Of a stretch of DNA of 38,786 nt, positions 16,436 through 24,822 are shown in pieces. The translations under genes and the position numbers were made by a program. The notes under the pieces were generated by a model. The model was not told the DNA's origin, did no database searches, and was given only the letters and a program-made list of their open reading frames with translations. This DNA comes from an uncultured Oscillospiraceae bacterium. Its GTDB lineage: Bacteria; Bacillota; Clostridia; Oscillospirales; Ruminococcaceae. Within the stretch, counting starts at the first letter, position 1, and each line of letters begins with the position of its first letter. The stretch lies in the NCBI GenBank assembly GCA_949743955.1, contig CATJVQ010000043.1:1-38786 (forward strand). The letters are read 5' to 3'.

Positions 16436-18499
16436 TCAGGAGGAGGTTCCTACTGTCGGGGATTGCAGGGCCGTGCCGGGGAAGAAGTACTGGTTGAAGA
16501 TTTCCCGGGCCACCGGCGCGCCCGTGTAGCCATGCCAGCCGTCCTCAATCACGACACAGACGGCGATCTCCGGCTCCTCCACCGGTGCGAAGCAGATGAA
16601 GACCGAGTTCGGGAACTGTTTGGTCTCCGGCGTGCCGGTTTTGGCGGCGATCTCAATCGGGTAGTCGCCCAGATACGCATAGGCCGTGCCGCCGCTCGGA
16701 TCGCGCGTGACGCGCCGCATCCCCTCGATGACGGCGCCGAACACCTCGTCCGGCGCGCTGATGGTCTCGGCAATCGTCGGCCGGGTGACGCTCACTGTCT
16801 CCTCCCGGCTGTAGCTTTCCACCGAACGGACGATGTGCGCCTGCATCCGCCTGCCGCGGTTGGCGATGGCGGCGGTATAGTTGGCGAGCTGAAGGGGAGT
16901 GAAATTGTTGTAAAGCTGCCCGATGGCTGACTGCACCGTGTCGCCGTCCCACCACGGATCGGCCTCGTGCTTCGCCTTTGTCTCCGGAGAGGATACCTCC
17001 CCAATAAGTTCCGGCAGCTCGAGCCCTGTGGGCTGCCCGAGGCCGAGCCGGGTGGCATACCGCTCTATGCGGTCGATGCCGAGCTGATAGCCTGTCTCGT
17101 AAAAAAAGTAGTTGCAGGAGACCTTGAGCGCGTCGAGGACGTTGATAAAGCCGTTGACGTACAGGCACTTGGGATGATAGGTCTCAAACCGCGTGTAGAC
17201 GCCCGTGCACTGGATAGTCGTCGAGGGGGTGATGATGCCTTCGGCCAGCCCCGCGAGCGCGACGCAGGGCTTGAAACACGATCCGGCCGCGTAGGTGCCC
17301 TGATAGGCCCGGTTCACCAGCGGATGCCGCTCGTCCGCGAGCAGCGTGGAGTAGGCGCGCTTGAATGTGTCCATATCGTAGCTCGGGTAGGTGGCGGCGG
17401 CGAGGATCTCCCCCGTCTTGCAGTGGATGGCCACGGCGGCGCCTGCGTCGGCCTCGCGGCCCTTGCCCTCCTCGGATGTCGCCTGAAGATAAGCGATCTG
17501 ATTCTCAAGCGCTGTCTGCGCGACGCGCTGGAGCTCCGAGTCGATGGTGAGCACCACTGTGTTCCCCGGTACCGGCTCGACGACGGTCTGCGAATCCACC
17601 ACATCGCCCGAAGAGTTGAGCGTGATGCGCCGGATACCGCTGCTGCCGCGCAGCGTCTCCTCGAAGGCCAGCTCCACGCCCGCCTTGCCGATGGTGTCGT
17701 TGAGCTTATAATCCTTGTTAATTTTGGAAAGCTCCTCGTTCTTTTCCTGGAGCTGCTGGTATTCCTCCTGGTAGATGGGCCCGATATAGCCGACGATATG
17801 CGGCATAATTGAGCCGGAGACATACTGCCGCAGGCTCGACTCCTCCACGTCCACGCCCTGCAGATCAAACCCGCGCTCCTTCACCTTGGCGACAGTCGAA
17901 ATCGAGACATTTTCCGCGAACGTGTAGCGGGTGCTCGCCGAGAAGCCGCGCCGCTCCATCTCATACCGCACGCCCATGACGGCGCGCTGATCGGCGGGGG
18001 AGAAATCCTCGAGCCCGTAACGCTTGGCGAGGTTGTAGAGCACATCGTCGACCGACGCATAGGGCGCGACATCCGCGTCCTTCTTCAGGCGCGACACCCG
18101 CGCGGCGTACGGCGTCTCCTCCGCGCCGGGTTCGTCCTCCAGGAAGCGGAAGGGCGGTGTCCTCGTAATGGGGAGGTTATCTGTCCACTCCTCGCCGGCC
18201 GCGGAGAGGAGCTGCGTCAGTCCCAGGATGATCCGGTTCTGCCCGTCCCGCGGCAGGTACACCCGGTCGAGCACGACCTGATACCCCGTTGTATTGATGG
18301 CCAGCGGCTCGCCGTTCCGGTCGAGAATCTCCCCACGCGCCGCGGGGATAATCTGCTCCTTGGTCGTTCCCGCATCCAGCGCCTGTAAGTAAGCGGCGCC
18401 CTGCACCACCTGCACCTGATACAGCTCCAGGCCATAGACGGCGAACACAGCCAGTACCAAGCACAAGAGCGCTGTCGTACGCAGTCCCTGTTTACGCAT
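16436..18499 (-). CDS. mrdA: Penicillin-binding protein 2 (elongasome transpeptidase)
   Basis: The 687-residue class B PBP crosslinks peptidoglycan during cell elongation. It has one N-terminal membrane helix (TTALLCLVLAVFAVYGLEL), a dimerisation domain starting RGEILDRNGEPLA, then a transpeptidase domain. The catalytic SxxK is GSCFKP near residue 405, SxN is SCNYFF and KTG is AKTGTPE. A Cys stands where Thr is common in the first motif, but the nucleophile Ser and the Lys are intact. GGGGGG lies a few bases before the ATG, 12 bases after mreD. It sits between mreD and minD; rodA, its usual glycosyltransferase partner, is not in the window. Confidence 0.95.
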   Translation of the reverse strand: MRKQGLRTTALLCLVLAVFAVYGLELYQVQVVQGAAYLQALDAGTTKEQIIPAARGEILDRNGEPLAINTTGYQVVLDRVYLPRDGQNRIILGLTQLLSAAGEEWTDNLPITRTPPFRFLEDEPGAEETPYAARVSRLKKDADVAPYASVDDVLYNLAKRYGLEDFSPADQRAVMGVRYEMERRGFSASTRYTFAENVSISTVAKVKERGFDLQGVDVEESSLRQYVSGSIMPHIVGYIGPIYQEEYQQLQEKNEELSKINKDYKLNDTIGKAGVELAFEETLRGSSGIRRITLNSSGDVVDSQTVVEPVPGNTVVLTIDSELQRVAQTALENQIAYLQATSEEGKGREADAGAAVAIHCKTGEILAAATYPSYDMDTFKRAYSTLLADERHPLVNRAYQGTYAAGSCFKPCVALAGLAEGIITPSTTIQCTGVYTRFETYHPKCLYVNGFINVLDALKVSCNYFFYETGYQLGIDRIERYATRLGLGQPTGLELPELIGEVSSPETKAKHEADPWWDGDTVQSAIGQLYNNFTPLQLANYTAAIANRGRRMQAHIVRSVESYSREETVSVTRPTIAETISAPDEVFGAVIEGMRRVTRDPSGGTAYAYLGDYPIEIAAKTGTPETKQFPNSVFICFAPVEEPEIAVCVVIEDGWHGYTGAPVAREIFNQYFFPGTALQSPTVGTSS

Positions 18500-18511
18500 G
18501 GATACCCCCCG

Positions 18512-19042
18512 TTATTTTTCGGTTCCGATACGGCTGTCAAAAAAGTGAGTCAGCTTCCCCTGCAAAAAGAAGAACGCCGGCGTAAACAGCACCGTATAGG
18601 CGAGCGTGGGCAGGCTCTGGCAGCGGAAGATGAGACCGGTGTCCGCATAGCCCCACAGCCCGAAGTCGAAGGCGAAGCGCAGGAGCATGCACACGCCGGC
18701 TGTCCCCGCAGTTAAGAGCAGCGCCACCCGCATTGTGCGCTGCATGAGGAACGTGACCAGCAGCCCGCACAGCACGGCGCAGACCAGCAGCAGAAGAGAA
18801 TACAGCCCATAAAAGGAGAATGCCCCCAGATCGCAGAGCATTCCCGCCAGCGCGCCGTAGAGTCCGCCGGTGAAGCCCCCCTCGTACATGGCCAGCGCCA
18901 CGGCCGCCGGGATGAGCAGCATCGGCTGCACGCCGCGGAGCGTGAGAAAATGCGGGGTGGACTGCAAAACGAAGAGGAGGACGAACAGAAGAACATAGGA
19001 AATATGCTTGAGGGCGAGGATTCGCCGGCGGTTGTTGATCAT
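18512..19042 (-). CDS. mreD: Rod shape-determining protein MreD
   Basis: The 176-residue membrane protein has about five hydrophobic helices (for example HISYVLLFVLLFVLQ, LLLLVCAVLCGLLVTFL, YTVLFTPAFFFLQ) and the family's Gly-rich MYEGGFTGGLYGALAGMLCDL. MreD is part of the elongasome with MreB, MreC, RodA and PBP2. The ATG at 19042 overlaps the mreC stop (ATGA), supporting coupling; the long open frame upstream is only mreC read out of frame. Ends 12 bases before the PBP2 gene. Confidence 0.9.
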   Translation of the reverse strand: MINNRRRILALKHISYVLLFVLLFVLQSTPHFLTLRGVQPMLLIPAAVALAMYEGGFTGGLYGALAGMLCDLGAFSFYGLYSLLLLVCAVLCGLLVTFLMQRTMRVALLLTAGTAGVCMLLRFAFDFGLWGYADTGLIFRCQSLPTLAYTVLFTPAFFFLQGKLTHFFDSRIGTEK

Positions 19043-19923
19043 GGCGCATCCTCCCCCTGCGCGGCGGACGGCTTCCCCTGCCCGGGGAAAGCGGTGAGGA
19101 CAAACACGTCCTTGACACTGGTCACATCGGCGGCGGGCTGCACAGAGGCATAGAGCACGATGCCGTTGCTCTCGGCCTTCACGTCGGTCACGGTGCCGAT
19201 GATGAGCCCCTTTGGGAACACGGATCCAAACACGCTCTCGAGCCCCGAGGTCTGGATGATGTCCCCCTCGGCGACAGCCGTATCGCGCGGGAGGTAGCCG
19301 AGCTTGCAGAGCCCCTCCCGGGCCAGGGCGATTTCCCCCGTTACCACGCCGCTCTCCCGGGTGCGGGTATCCACCGCGCCCACGTCGATGGACACATCGA
19401 GGATAGTTTCGACCTTCGCGTAGTTGAGGCCCACGTCCGTCACCCACCCGACAAGGCCTGCCGGTGTGAGGACAGGGTTATAGGGCGAGACACCGTGCAT
19501 CGTGCCGCGGTCGATGGTGAAGCCGGAAAAGGGATCGTTCGGGTCGCGCCCGATGACCTCGGCCGGTTCGAGCTCGAACTCAGGGTTCTGCTCCTTTAAG
19601 CCGAGCACGGCGCGGTAATGCTCATTTTCGCGCTTATACGCCTCATAGTCGACCATCTGCTCGCGCAGGCGGATGTTTTCCTCCCGCAGCGCCTCATTTT
19701 CCTCGTAGAGCTTCTGGGCCTGCACATATTTTTCAAAAAAACCGGAGGCCGCCCCCGAAATGGAAGAGGACAGCCTTTGCAGCGGGACCGTTACCAGCCC
19801 GAGCGCCTGATTAAGGGGTGCGTCCCGCCCGCCCAGATAGGCCGTGACAAACATGAACACGACCACGAACACAAGAAGTGTCACCAGAATTTTAAACTGG
19901 AGGCTGTGAAAAAATTCGCGCAA
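19039..19923 (-). CDS. mreC: Rod shape-determining protein MreC
   Basis: The 294-residue protein has one N-terminal membrane helix (ILVTLLVFVVVFMFVTAYL), a coiled coil of about 40 residues (YEENEALREENIRLREQM) and extracytoplasmic beta domains with GLVGWVTDVG and the family phrase GDIIQTSGLESVFGSVFPKGLIIG. MreC links MreB filaments to PBP2. The start is a TTG at 19923, selected by GGAGG eight bases upstream; no in-frame ATG serves as well. Eighteen bases separate it from mreB, and it overlaps mreD by four bases. Confidence 0.95.
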   Translation of the reverse strand: MREFFHSLQFKILVTLLVFVVVFMFVTAYLGGRDAPLNQALGLVTVPLQRLSSSISGAASGFFEKYVQAQKLYEENEALREENIRLREQMVDYEAYKRENEHYRAVLGLKEQNPEFELEPAEVIGRDPNDPFSGFTIDRGTMHGVSPYNPVLTPAGLVGWVTDVGLNYAKVETILDVSIDVGAVDTRTRESGVVTGEIALAREGLCKLGYLPRDTAVAEGDIIQTSGLESVFGSVFPKGLIIGTVTDVKAESNGIVLYASVQPAADVTSVKDVFVLTAFPGQGKPSAAQGEDAP

Positions 19924-19941
19924 CCGTGCATCCTCCGCGCG

Positions 19942-20964
19942 CTACATGCGGCCGTCGTCTTTAGAGAGCACTTCACCCAGCTTATCCAGATCGTCGAGCA
20001 CCTTGCCGCTGCCCACGGCCACGCAGTCGAGCGGATTGTCGGCGATATAGACAGGCATGCCTGTCTCCTGCGAGATGAGCCGGTCCAGTCCGCGCAGGAG
20101 CGCGCCGCCGCCCGTGAGGTAGATTCCGTGGTCGATAATATCGGCCGAGAGCTCCGGCGGTGTCCGCTCGAGGGTGGTTTTGATAGCGTCGATAACGCTC
20201 GAGAGCGGCTCGGATAAAGCATCGCGCACCTCTGCCGAGGAGAGGGTAATGTTTTTGGGCAGGCCGTCCATCAGGTTGCGGCCCTTGATGTCCATTTCGA
20301 GCTCCTCCTCGAGCTGGAAGGCGGATCCGATGCCAACCTTGATGTCCTCGGCCGTGCGCTCGCCGATGAGAAGGTTATACTTCTTCTTGACATAGGAGAT
20401 AATGGAGGAGTCGAATTCATCCCCGCCCACGCGCACGCTGCGCGCGGCGACAATGCCGCCCAGCGAAATGACAGCGACCTCGCTGGTTCCCCCGCCGATG
20501 TCCACAACCATGCTCCCGGACGCCTCCGCCACAGGCAGCCCGGCGCCGATGGCGGCGGCCATGGGCTCCTCAATGATGGAGACCTGCTTCGCGCCGGCCT
20601 TGATGGTGGCCTCCTTCACGGCGCGCCGCTCGACAGCCGTGACGCCCGAAGGGATGCACACGATCACGCGCGGATGCGCAAAGAGGGAGTTGCTGAACGC
20701 CTTCTTGATAAAAATCTGAAGCATGCTCGCGGTGATGTCGAAGTCGGCGATGACCCCGTCCTTAAGCGGGCGGACGACGGTGATGGATCCGGGGGTGCGG
20801 CCGATGACCTCCTTGGCCTCGCGCCCGACATAGCGCACGGTATCGGTTTTGGTGTCGACCGCCACGACGGACGGCTCGCGGATGATGATCCCCTTATTCT
20901 TCATAAAAATCAGCGTGTTGGCCGTGCCGAGATCCACGCCGATGTCCTTGGTAAATGAAAACAT
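19942..20964 (-). CDS. mreB: Rod shape-determining actin homologue MreB
   Basis: The 340-residue bacterial actin begins [13 protein letters not shown] (phosphate 1 loop) and has [20 protein letters not shown] (phosphate 2), [14 protein letters not shown] and [15 protein letters not shown] (adenosine loop). It forms filaments under the membrane that direct lateral wall synthesis. The length is normal. GAGGAG lies about 11 bases upstream of the ATG. It heads the operon mreB-C-D-PBP2-minD-mgsA, with a near-consensus promoter about 120 bases upstream. Confidence 0.97.
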   Translation of the reverse strand: MFSFTKDIGVDLGTANTLIFMKNKGIIIREPSVVAVDTKTDTVRYVGREAKEVIGRTPGSITVVRPLKDGVIADFDITASMLQIFIKKAFSNSLFAHPRVIVCIPSGVTAVERRAVKEATIKAGAKQVSIIEEPMAAAIGAGLPVAEASGSMVVDIGGGTSEVAVISLGGIVAARSVRVGGDEFDSSIISYVKKKYNLLIGERTAEDIKVGIGSAFQLEEELEMDIKGRNLMDGLPKNITLSSAEVRDALSEPLSSVIDAIKTTLERTPPELSADIIDHGIYLTGGGALLRGLDRLISQETGMPVYIADNPLDCVAVGSGKVLDDLDKLGEVLSKDDGRM

Positions 20965-21082
20965 GACGTCTGCTGCTCCTCTCCTCTATTGACACTGTGG
21001 CAAAGCTCTCTAACAAAGATTATACAATTCAACGCGGCCCGTGTTTGGACACAGTCCGCCGTTTTCTTCCACTTTATTTCCT

Positions 21083-21111
21083 ATTATACCCGTTCTGAGA
21101 ATCTTTCACAA
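21083..21111 (-). promoter_or_regulatory. Promoter of the mreB operon
   Basis: On the minus strand TTGTGA (21111-21106) and TATAAT (21088-21083) are exactly 17 bases apart. A second TATAAT at 21024-21019 has no convincing -35 box. The leader to mreB would be about 110 bases. Confidence 0.75.
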
Positions 21112-21148
21112 CAGAGTTCCTGAAATATTTCTTGAACACTCCATGAAC

Positions 21149-21246
21149 GGCATGACCGCCAGAGGCGGTCATGCCTCCAAAAATCTGCTTTTGACTTCGA
21201 GGGAAGTCAAATTTTGGCCGCGAAGCGGCTAAAACCGCAGATTTTT
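21149..21246. repeat. Compound palindromic element upstream of mreB
   Basis: Two adjacent structures lie in the 397-base gap between mreB and maf. First, a perfect 12-bp inverted repeat with loop AGA (GGCATGACCGCC, 21149-21160, and 21164-21175). Second, a three-way-junction layout: outer arms AAAAATCTGC (21179-21188) and GCAGATTTTT (21237-21246) enclose two smaller hairpins, TTGACTTC/GAAGTCAA and GGCCGC/GCGGCT-type. It could be a repetitive intergenic palindrome, a small structured RNA, or the terminator of the zapA-maf transcript. No coding sequence is convincing here. Confidence 0.7.
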
Positions 21247-21275
21247 AAGGAGGTAGCCGTCTGCCGTTTTGGCAC

Positions 21276-21346
21276 GTCTTTAAGACATGGATAGGCGGCA
21301 TTTTTGATAGGGGGCTAAATACTGTATTGATGCGTCTTTTTAAGAC
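21276..21346. repeat. Pair of palindromic GTCTT-AAGAC boxes
   Basis: GTCTTTAAGAC at 21276-21286 and GTCTTTTTAAGAC at 21334-21346 share the same 5-bp arms with loops of one and three bases. They lie just downstream of maf (minus strand). They could be protein-binding sites or weak hairpins ending the upstream transcript. Confidence 0.45.
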
Positions 21347-21361
21347 AGTAACTTTGAACGG

Positions 21362-21934
21362 TCAGGCTTCTTCTTTGCATAGAAGCTCGTTGATCCGCCT
21401 GGCGACGGCGGCGATGGGCAGGCCCATGACGTTGAAATAGTCCCCGTCAATGCGCTGCACGAGCAGGGCGCCCTTTTGCTGGATGCCGTAGGCTCCCGCC
21501 TTGTCAAAGGGTTCGCCGGTACCCAGATACCATTCGATAAATTCGTCGCTTAATGGATAAAATTCGACGTTCGTACACGCACAGAATACGCTTTTCCCTC
21601 CGGCGGATCGCAGCGCGACGCCGGTGTACACCATATGTGTCCGGCCGGAAAGGAGGCGGAGCATCCGCCGGGCGTCTTCTGTGCCGGCGGGTTTGCCGAG
21701 GACCTGCCCGTCGATGGAGACAAGCGTGTCCGCCCCGATGACCAGCGCGTCTTCGTGGCGGGAGAAGACTTCGTCGCACTTGCGCGCGGCGAGGATTTCG
21801 ACCGCCTGCGCCGGGGGCGTGTTCGCGGGCAGGGCTTCGTCCGCGCCGGAGGGGCAGGTTTCAAATGGGACGCCCAATATGCCCATCAGCTCCACGCGGC
21901 GCGGGGAGGAGGAGGCCAGAATCAGCTTTTTCAT
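21362..21934 (-). CDS. maf: Maf family nucleoside triphosphate pyrophosphatase
   Basis: The 190-residue protein belongs to the Maf/Ham1-like pyrophosphatases that hydrolyse dTTP, UTP or modified nucleotides to monophosphates. Family marks are LASSSPRRVELM at the N terminus, VIGADTLVSIDGQVLGKP with the catalytic Asp, and GAYGIQQKGALLVQRIDGDYFNVMGLP. It overlaps the stop of dut by four bases (ATGA), so two house-cleaning nucleotide hydrolases are translationally coupled. It is the last gene of the zapA-U32-dut-maf unit. Confidence 0.95.
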   Translation of the reverse strand: MKKLILASSSPRRVELMGILGVPFETCPSGADEALPANTPPAQAVEILAARKCDEVFSRHEDALVIGADTLVSIDGQVLGKPAGTEDARRMLRLLSGRTHMVYTGVALRSAGGKSVFCACTNVEFYPLSDEFIEWYLGTGEPFDKAGAYGIQQKGALLVQRIDGDYFNVMGLPIAAVARRINELLCKEEA

Positions 21935-22404
21935 CGGCCGGTGCTCCCATAGCCGCCTGCGCCGCGCCCAGTTTCGGACAGCTCGGCCGCTTCGATGAGC
22001 CGTGGGGTCAACACGGGCACAAAGACAAGCTGCGCCACACGGTCCCCGGGCTGGATGGTATAGGGGGTTTTCGAGCGGTTATACAGGATGGATCGGCACT
22101 CGCCGCGGTAGTCGCCGTCGATGACGCCGACGCCGTTGGCGAGGATGATGCCGTGTTTGCTTCCGAGCCCGCTGCGGGCGAAGACCAGCCCCGCGACGGA
22201 TGCGTCCTCAGGCAGCTCGATGGCGATGCCGCTGTCAATATAGGCCGTCTCGCCGGGCTGGAGGGTGACGGGTTCGTCGATGGCGGCGCAGAGATCATAC
22301 CCCACGCTGCCCCCTGTCGCCCGCTTCGGCAGGCGCGCGTTCGGCCGCAACAGCCGGACACGGATTTCGGCCGGGCCGAGGGAAATCGTTTCTGTCTTCT
22401 GCAT
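21931..22404 (-). CDS. dut: dUTP diphosphatase (trimeric type)
   Basis: The 157-residue enzyme hydrolyses dUTP to dUMP, keeping uracil out of DNA. All five trimeric dUTPase motifs can be read: SVGYDLCAA, FARSGLGSKHGI, NGVGVIDGDYRGE, GDRVAQLVF and the Gly-rich C-terminal RGAGGYGSTGR. The ribosome site is weak (AGGTGA about 11 bases upstream, overlapping the end of the U32 gene), which fits translation following that gene. It overlaps maf by four bases. Confidence 0.96.
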   Translation of the reverse strand: MQKTETISLGPAEIRVRLLRPNARLPKRATGGSVGYDLCAAIDEPVTLQPGETAYIDSGIAIELPEDASVAGLVFARSGLGSKHGIILANGVGVIDGDYRGECRSILYNRSKTPYTIQPGDRVAQLVFVPVLTPRLIEAAELSETGRGAGGYGSTGR

Positions 22405-22410
22405 CAGGGT

Positions 22411-24174
22411 TCAGTTCACCTTTCTATAATACAGTCCGCGCGTAAAGGCCATCCCTTCGGGCGGCGGCGCGGCGTTTTTGTATGCCTGGACAGTGCTGAG
22501 CACGCCTGCGGCGTCCTCATCCACGAAGGAGAGCCAGACAAAGTCCAGCCCCTTAAAGTCCCGCAGCTTGTCCGCCAGCCAGAGGGTGTCGCTGTTGTAG
22601 AGCTGCGCCGTGCCGCCCGCGCATGAGACGGGGAAGCGCCGCTTCTGCCGATCCTGTATCGCGCCCGCGCCTGCCTTGCAGCGCCCACAGCCCGCGAAGG
22701 CCCGCACGGGGCAGTTGCGCAGCACCATCAGCGGCAGGCGGCCGTAGGCCTCGATGCCGCGCGGCAATGCCCCGCCAAGGTGCGCGATGCGCCCCGCCGA
22801 GAGCTCCACAGAGAGCGTGCAGTCCAGGAGCCCCAGCTTCTCGAGCTCCTCTAAGGCGAGGGAGTTCGTGAGGTTCAGGGGGCTCGCGCCGTGCAGGATG
22901 AAGCCCGCCTCCCTCCCGAGCCGGATGCCGCCGAGCGAGAGGGCCAGAAAATGCCGGAAGCCCATGGCGTACAGGCGGGTAAGAGAATCCCGGAGCGCGG
23001 TGTCGGAAAAGCTCGCGGGCGGCTCGCGGACGAGGATCTTTTCCGCATACGGGAGCGCCGTGTCCCCCAGGCGGAGGAGCGTGTCGGGGTAGAGGGCGAT
23101 AAATTCGCAGGTGTCGGAGAGGGCGGGCGACCACTGGGACATGTCCGAGAGCGCCGCGCGCAGCCGCGGACGCCGCCTCCCGCTATGGCGCGGCGGGGAC
23201 GGAATGTCCATGTGGAAAAACGGCTTCGGCCGGACCGGCTCATGCGGCAGATCCCGCTGCGGCTCGCCGCGGTGCAGCAGGGACGCGCGCGTGTCCTCCG
23301 GCGTGCGGACGCCGAACATGTCCCGGCCCAGGCGGCCGGAGAGGTAACCGTCAGTAAAGCCGCTGCGGGAGAAGACCTCGCGCAGCAGGCGGATATCCGG
23401 ACGCTGCCCGTCCCGGGCGGCGCGCGCCGCGTCCACAGCGGCGGCTACATATTCCGGGCGCTTCATGCGCCCCTCGATTTTTACACTGGACACCCCCGCC
23501 CGCTCAAGGGCGGACATCCACTCCGGTGTCAGCAGGGAGAGATCCTTTGGGGAGAGGGGGTAGCCGTCTTTTCCGCCAAGTCTGTAGGGCTGGCGGCACG
23601 GCTGGGCACAGAGCCCCCGGTTGCCGCTGCGTCCGCCAGCTACGGAGGAAAGGAGGCACCGGCCGGACAGGCTCATACACAGCGCGCCGTGGCAGAACAC
23701 CTCGATTTCCACCGGGGAGCGGCGGCAGATGGCTTCGATCTCCGCTAGGGTCAGTTCACGGGCGAGCACAACGCGCGAAAACCCCATCCGGGCCGCCTCG
23801 AGGACGCCGGAGAGGTTATGGATGGCCATCTGGGTTGAAGCATGCAGGCGAAGCTGCGGGGCGCATTCGCGCACGAGCCTCGCGGCTCCCGGATCCTGCA
23901 CGATGACCGCCGCCACGCCCGCTTCGCATGCTGTCTTTAAAACGTCAAGGGCGGCAGGGAGCTCCTGCTCGAAAAGGAGCGTATTGAGCGTGAGGTGGAT
24001 ATCTATCTTTGCGCCGGCGCAGATCTCTGCCGCCTCCAAAAGCGCGGTGCGGTCGAAGTTTTTCGCGCCACGCCGGGCGTTGAGCGCATCGAGCCCGAGA
24101 TAGACAGCGTCCGCCCCGTGCGCGGCGGCGGCGCGAAGGCTCTCCGGGCTTCCGGCCGGGGCCAGTATCTCCAT
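22411..24174 (-). CDS. Peptidase U32 family protein (RNA hydroxylation type)
   Basis: The 587-residue protein has a U32 domain (LAPAGSPESLRAAAAHGADAVYLG at the start) and the family signature EVFCHGALCMSLSGRC at about residues 158-173, followed by GNRGLCAQPCRQPYR. These four cysteines match the iron-sulfur ligand pattern of the family. The C-terminal half has a further cysteine cluster (NCPVRAFAGCGRC). Although named peptidases, characterised members such as E. coli RlhA and TrhP act in prephenate-dependent RNA hydroxylation, so an RNA-modifying role is the better guess. The start has GGAGG about six bases upstream and lies three bases after zapA, a common gene pairing in Clostridia. Confidence 0.9.
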   Translation of the reverse strand: MEILAPAGSPESLRAAAAHGADAVYLGLDALNARRGAKNFDRTALLEAAEICAGAKIDIHLTLNTLLFEQELPAALDVLKTACEAGVAAVIVQDPGAARLVRECAPQLRLHASTQMAIHNLSGVLEAARMGFSRVVLARELTLAEIEAICRRSPVEIEVFCHGALCMSLSGRCLLSSVAGGRSGNRGLCAQPCRQPYRLGGKDGYPLSPKDLSLLTPEWMSALERAGVSSVKIEGRMKRPEYVAAAVDAARAARDGQRPDIRLLREVFSRSGFTDGYLSGRLGRDMFGVRTPEDTRASLLHRGEPQRDLPHEPVRPKPFFHMDIPSPPRHSGRRRPRLRAALSDMSQWSPALSDTCEFIALYPDTLLRLGDTALPYAEKILVREPPASFSDTALRDSLTRLYAMGFRHFLALSLGGIRLGREAGFILHGASPLNLTNSLALEELEKLGLLDCTLSVELSAGRIAHLGGALPRGIEAYGRLPLMVLRNCPVRAFAGCGRCKAGAGAIQDRQKRRFPVSCAGGTAQLYNSDTLWLADKLRDFKGLDFVWLSFVDEDAAGVLSTVQAYKNAAPPPEGMAFTRGLYYRKVN

Positions 24175-24177
24175 GGG

Positions 24178-24546
24178 TCATCCTCCCTGCTTCTTTTCCG
24201 CGCGGCGGCTTAAACTGAGCTCCCGCCGCAGACGGGAGACCTCGTTCTTGAGCTCTTCCACTTCGATGCGCGCCTTCGCCGCCTCCTCCACGTCCTTCAG
24301 GTACCCTGAGAGCTGATCGCGGATGTGATCGGCATTTTTTTCGCTTTTATGGCGCTCGTCCACACTGTCGAGCAGGCAGAGGACAAGCCCGTCGGTAAAG
24401 GAGAGCGAGTTGTTTTTTTCCATCAGGGCCGAGAGGGACTTGTTGATCTCAGCCGCCAACTGCTGTACGTATTCTTCGGATTCCGTTGTCGTAATCGTGT
24501 AGGAGATGGCGCCGATTGTGATCCGGACCCGGTTGATGATTTCCAT
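24178..24546 (-). CDS. zapA: Cell division protein ZapA
   Basis: The 122-residue protein starts INRVRITIGAISYTITTTESEEYVQQLAAEIN, the ZapA head that binds FtsZ. The rest is a coiled coil (DVEEAAKARIEVEELKNEVS). ZapA bundles FtsZ filaments at the division site. GGGAGGG-type ribosome site lies upstream of the ATG at 24546. It heads zapA-U32-dut-maf; a TATAAT lies 44-49 bases upstream. Confidence 0.92.
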   Translation of the reverse strand: MEIINRVRITIGAISYTITTTESEEYVQQLAAEINKSLSALMEKNNSLSFTDGLVLCLLDSVDERHKSEKNADHIRDQLSGYLKDVEEAAKARIEVEELKNEVSRLRRELSLSRRAEKKQGG

Positions 24547-24589
24547 TCCGCTCGAAACTCCCTCCCATCTTTAACAGTCTGGTATTCAA

Positions 24590-24618
24590 ATTATAAACTA
24601 TTTTCTCCGAGTTAAAAA
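24590..24618 (-). promoter_or_regulatory. Probable promoter of zapA-U32-dut-maf
   Basis: TATAAT on the minus strand (24595-24590) is perfect, but the -35 region 17 bases away (TTTTTA, 24618-24613) is weak. The whole 276-base gap to glgP is AT-rich and holds no other gene. Confidence 0.45.
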
Positions 24619-24721
24619 GACCATTTAGAAGAATATTTCAAAAATTCTCTCGATTTCGGCGGCTGAAGGGCGGAAAACAGGGCCAAAACAGAAAAAAGTG
24701 GCCGCGGGAAAGGATTTGTGC

Positions 24722-24750
24722 TTGCGGTTTGGCGTGAGGTGTAATAAAAT
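24722..24750 (+). promoter_or_regulatory. Promoter of the glycogen phosphorylase operon
   Basis: TTGCGG (24722-24727) and TAAAAT (24745-24750) are separated by 17 bases, about 70 bases before the glgP start. Confidence 0.65.
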
Positions 24751-24822
24751 AGAAAGAAAGGCCATGAGCCAGTAAACAGAAAATGAGCGGCCGGCGGCGG
24801 CGCTCACGTGGAGGGAGCAATC

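Noticed and set aside
21041-21232. Small plus-strand ORF in the mreB-maf gap
   Set aside because: It runs through the mreB promoter and the palindromic element; no ribosome site or recognisable features.
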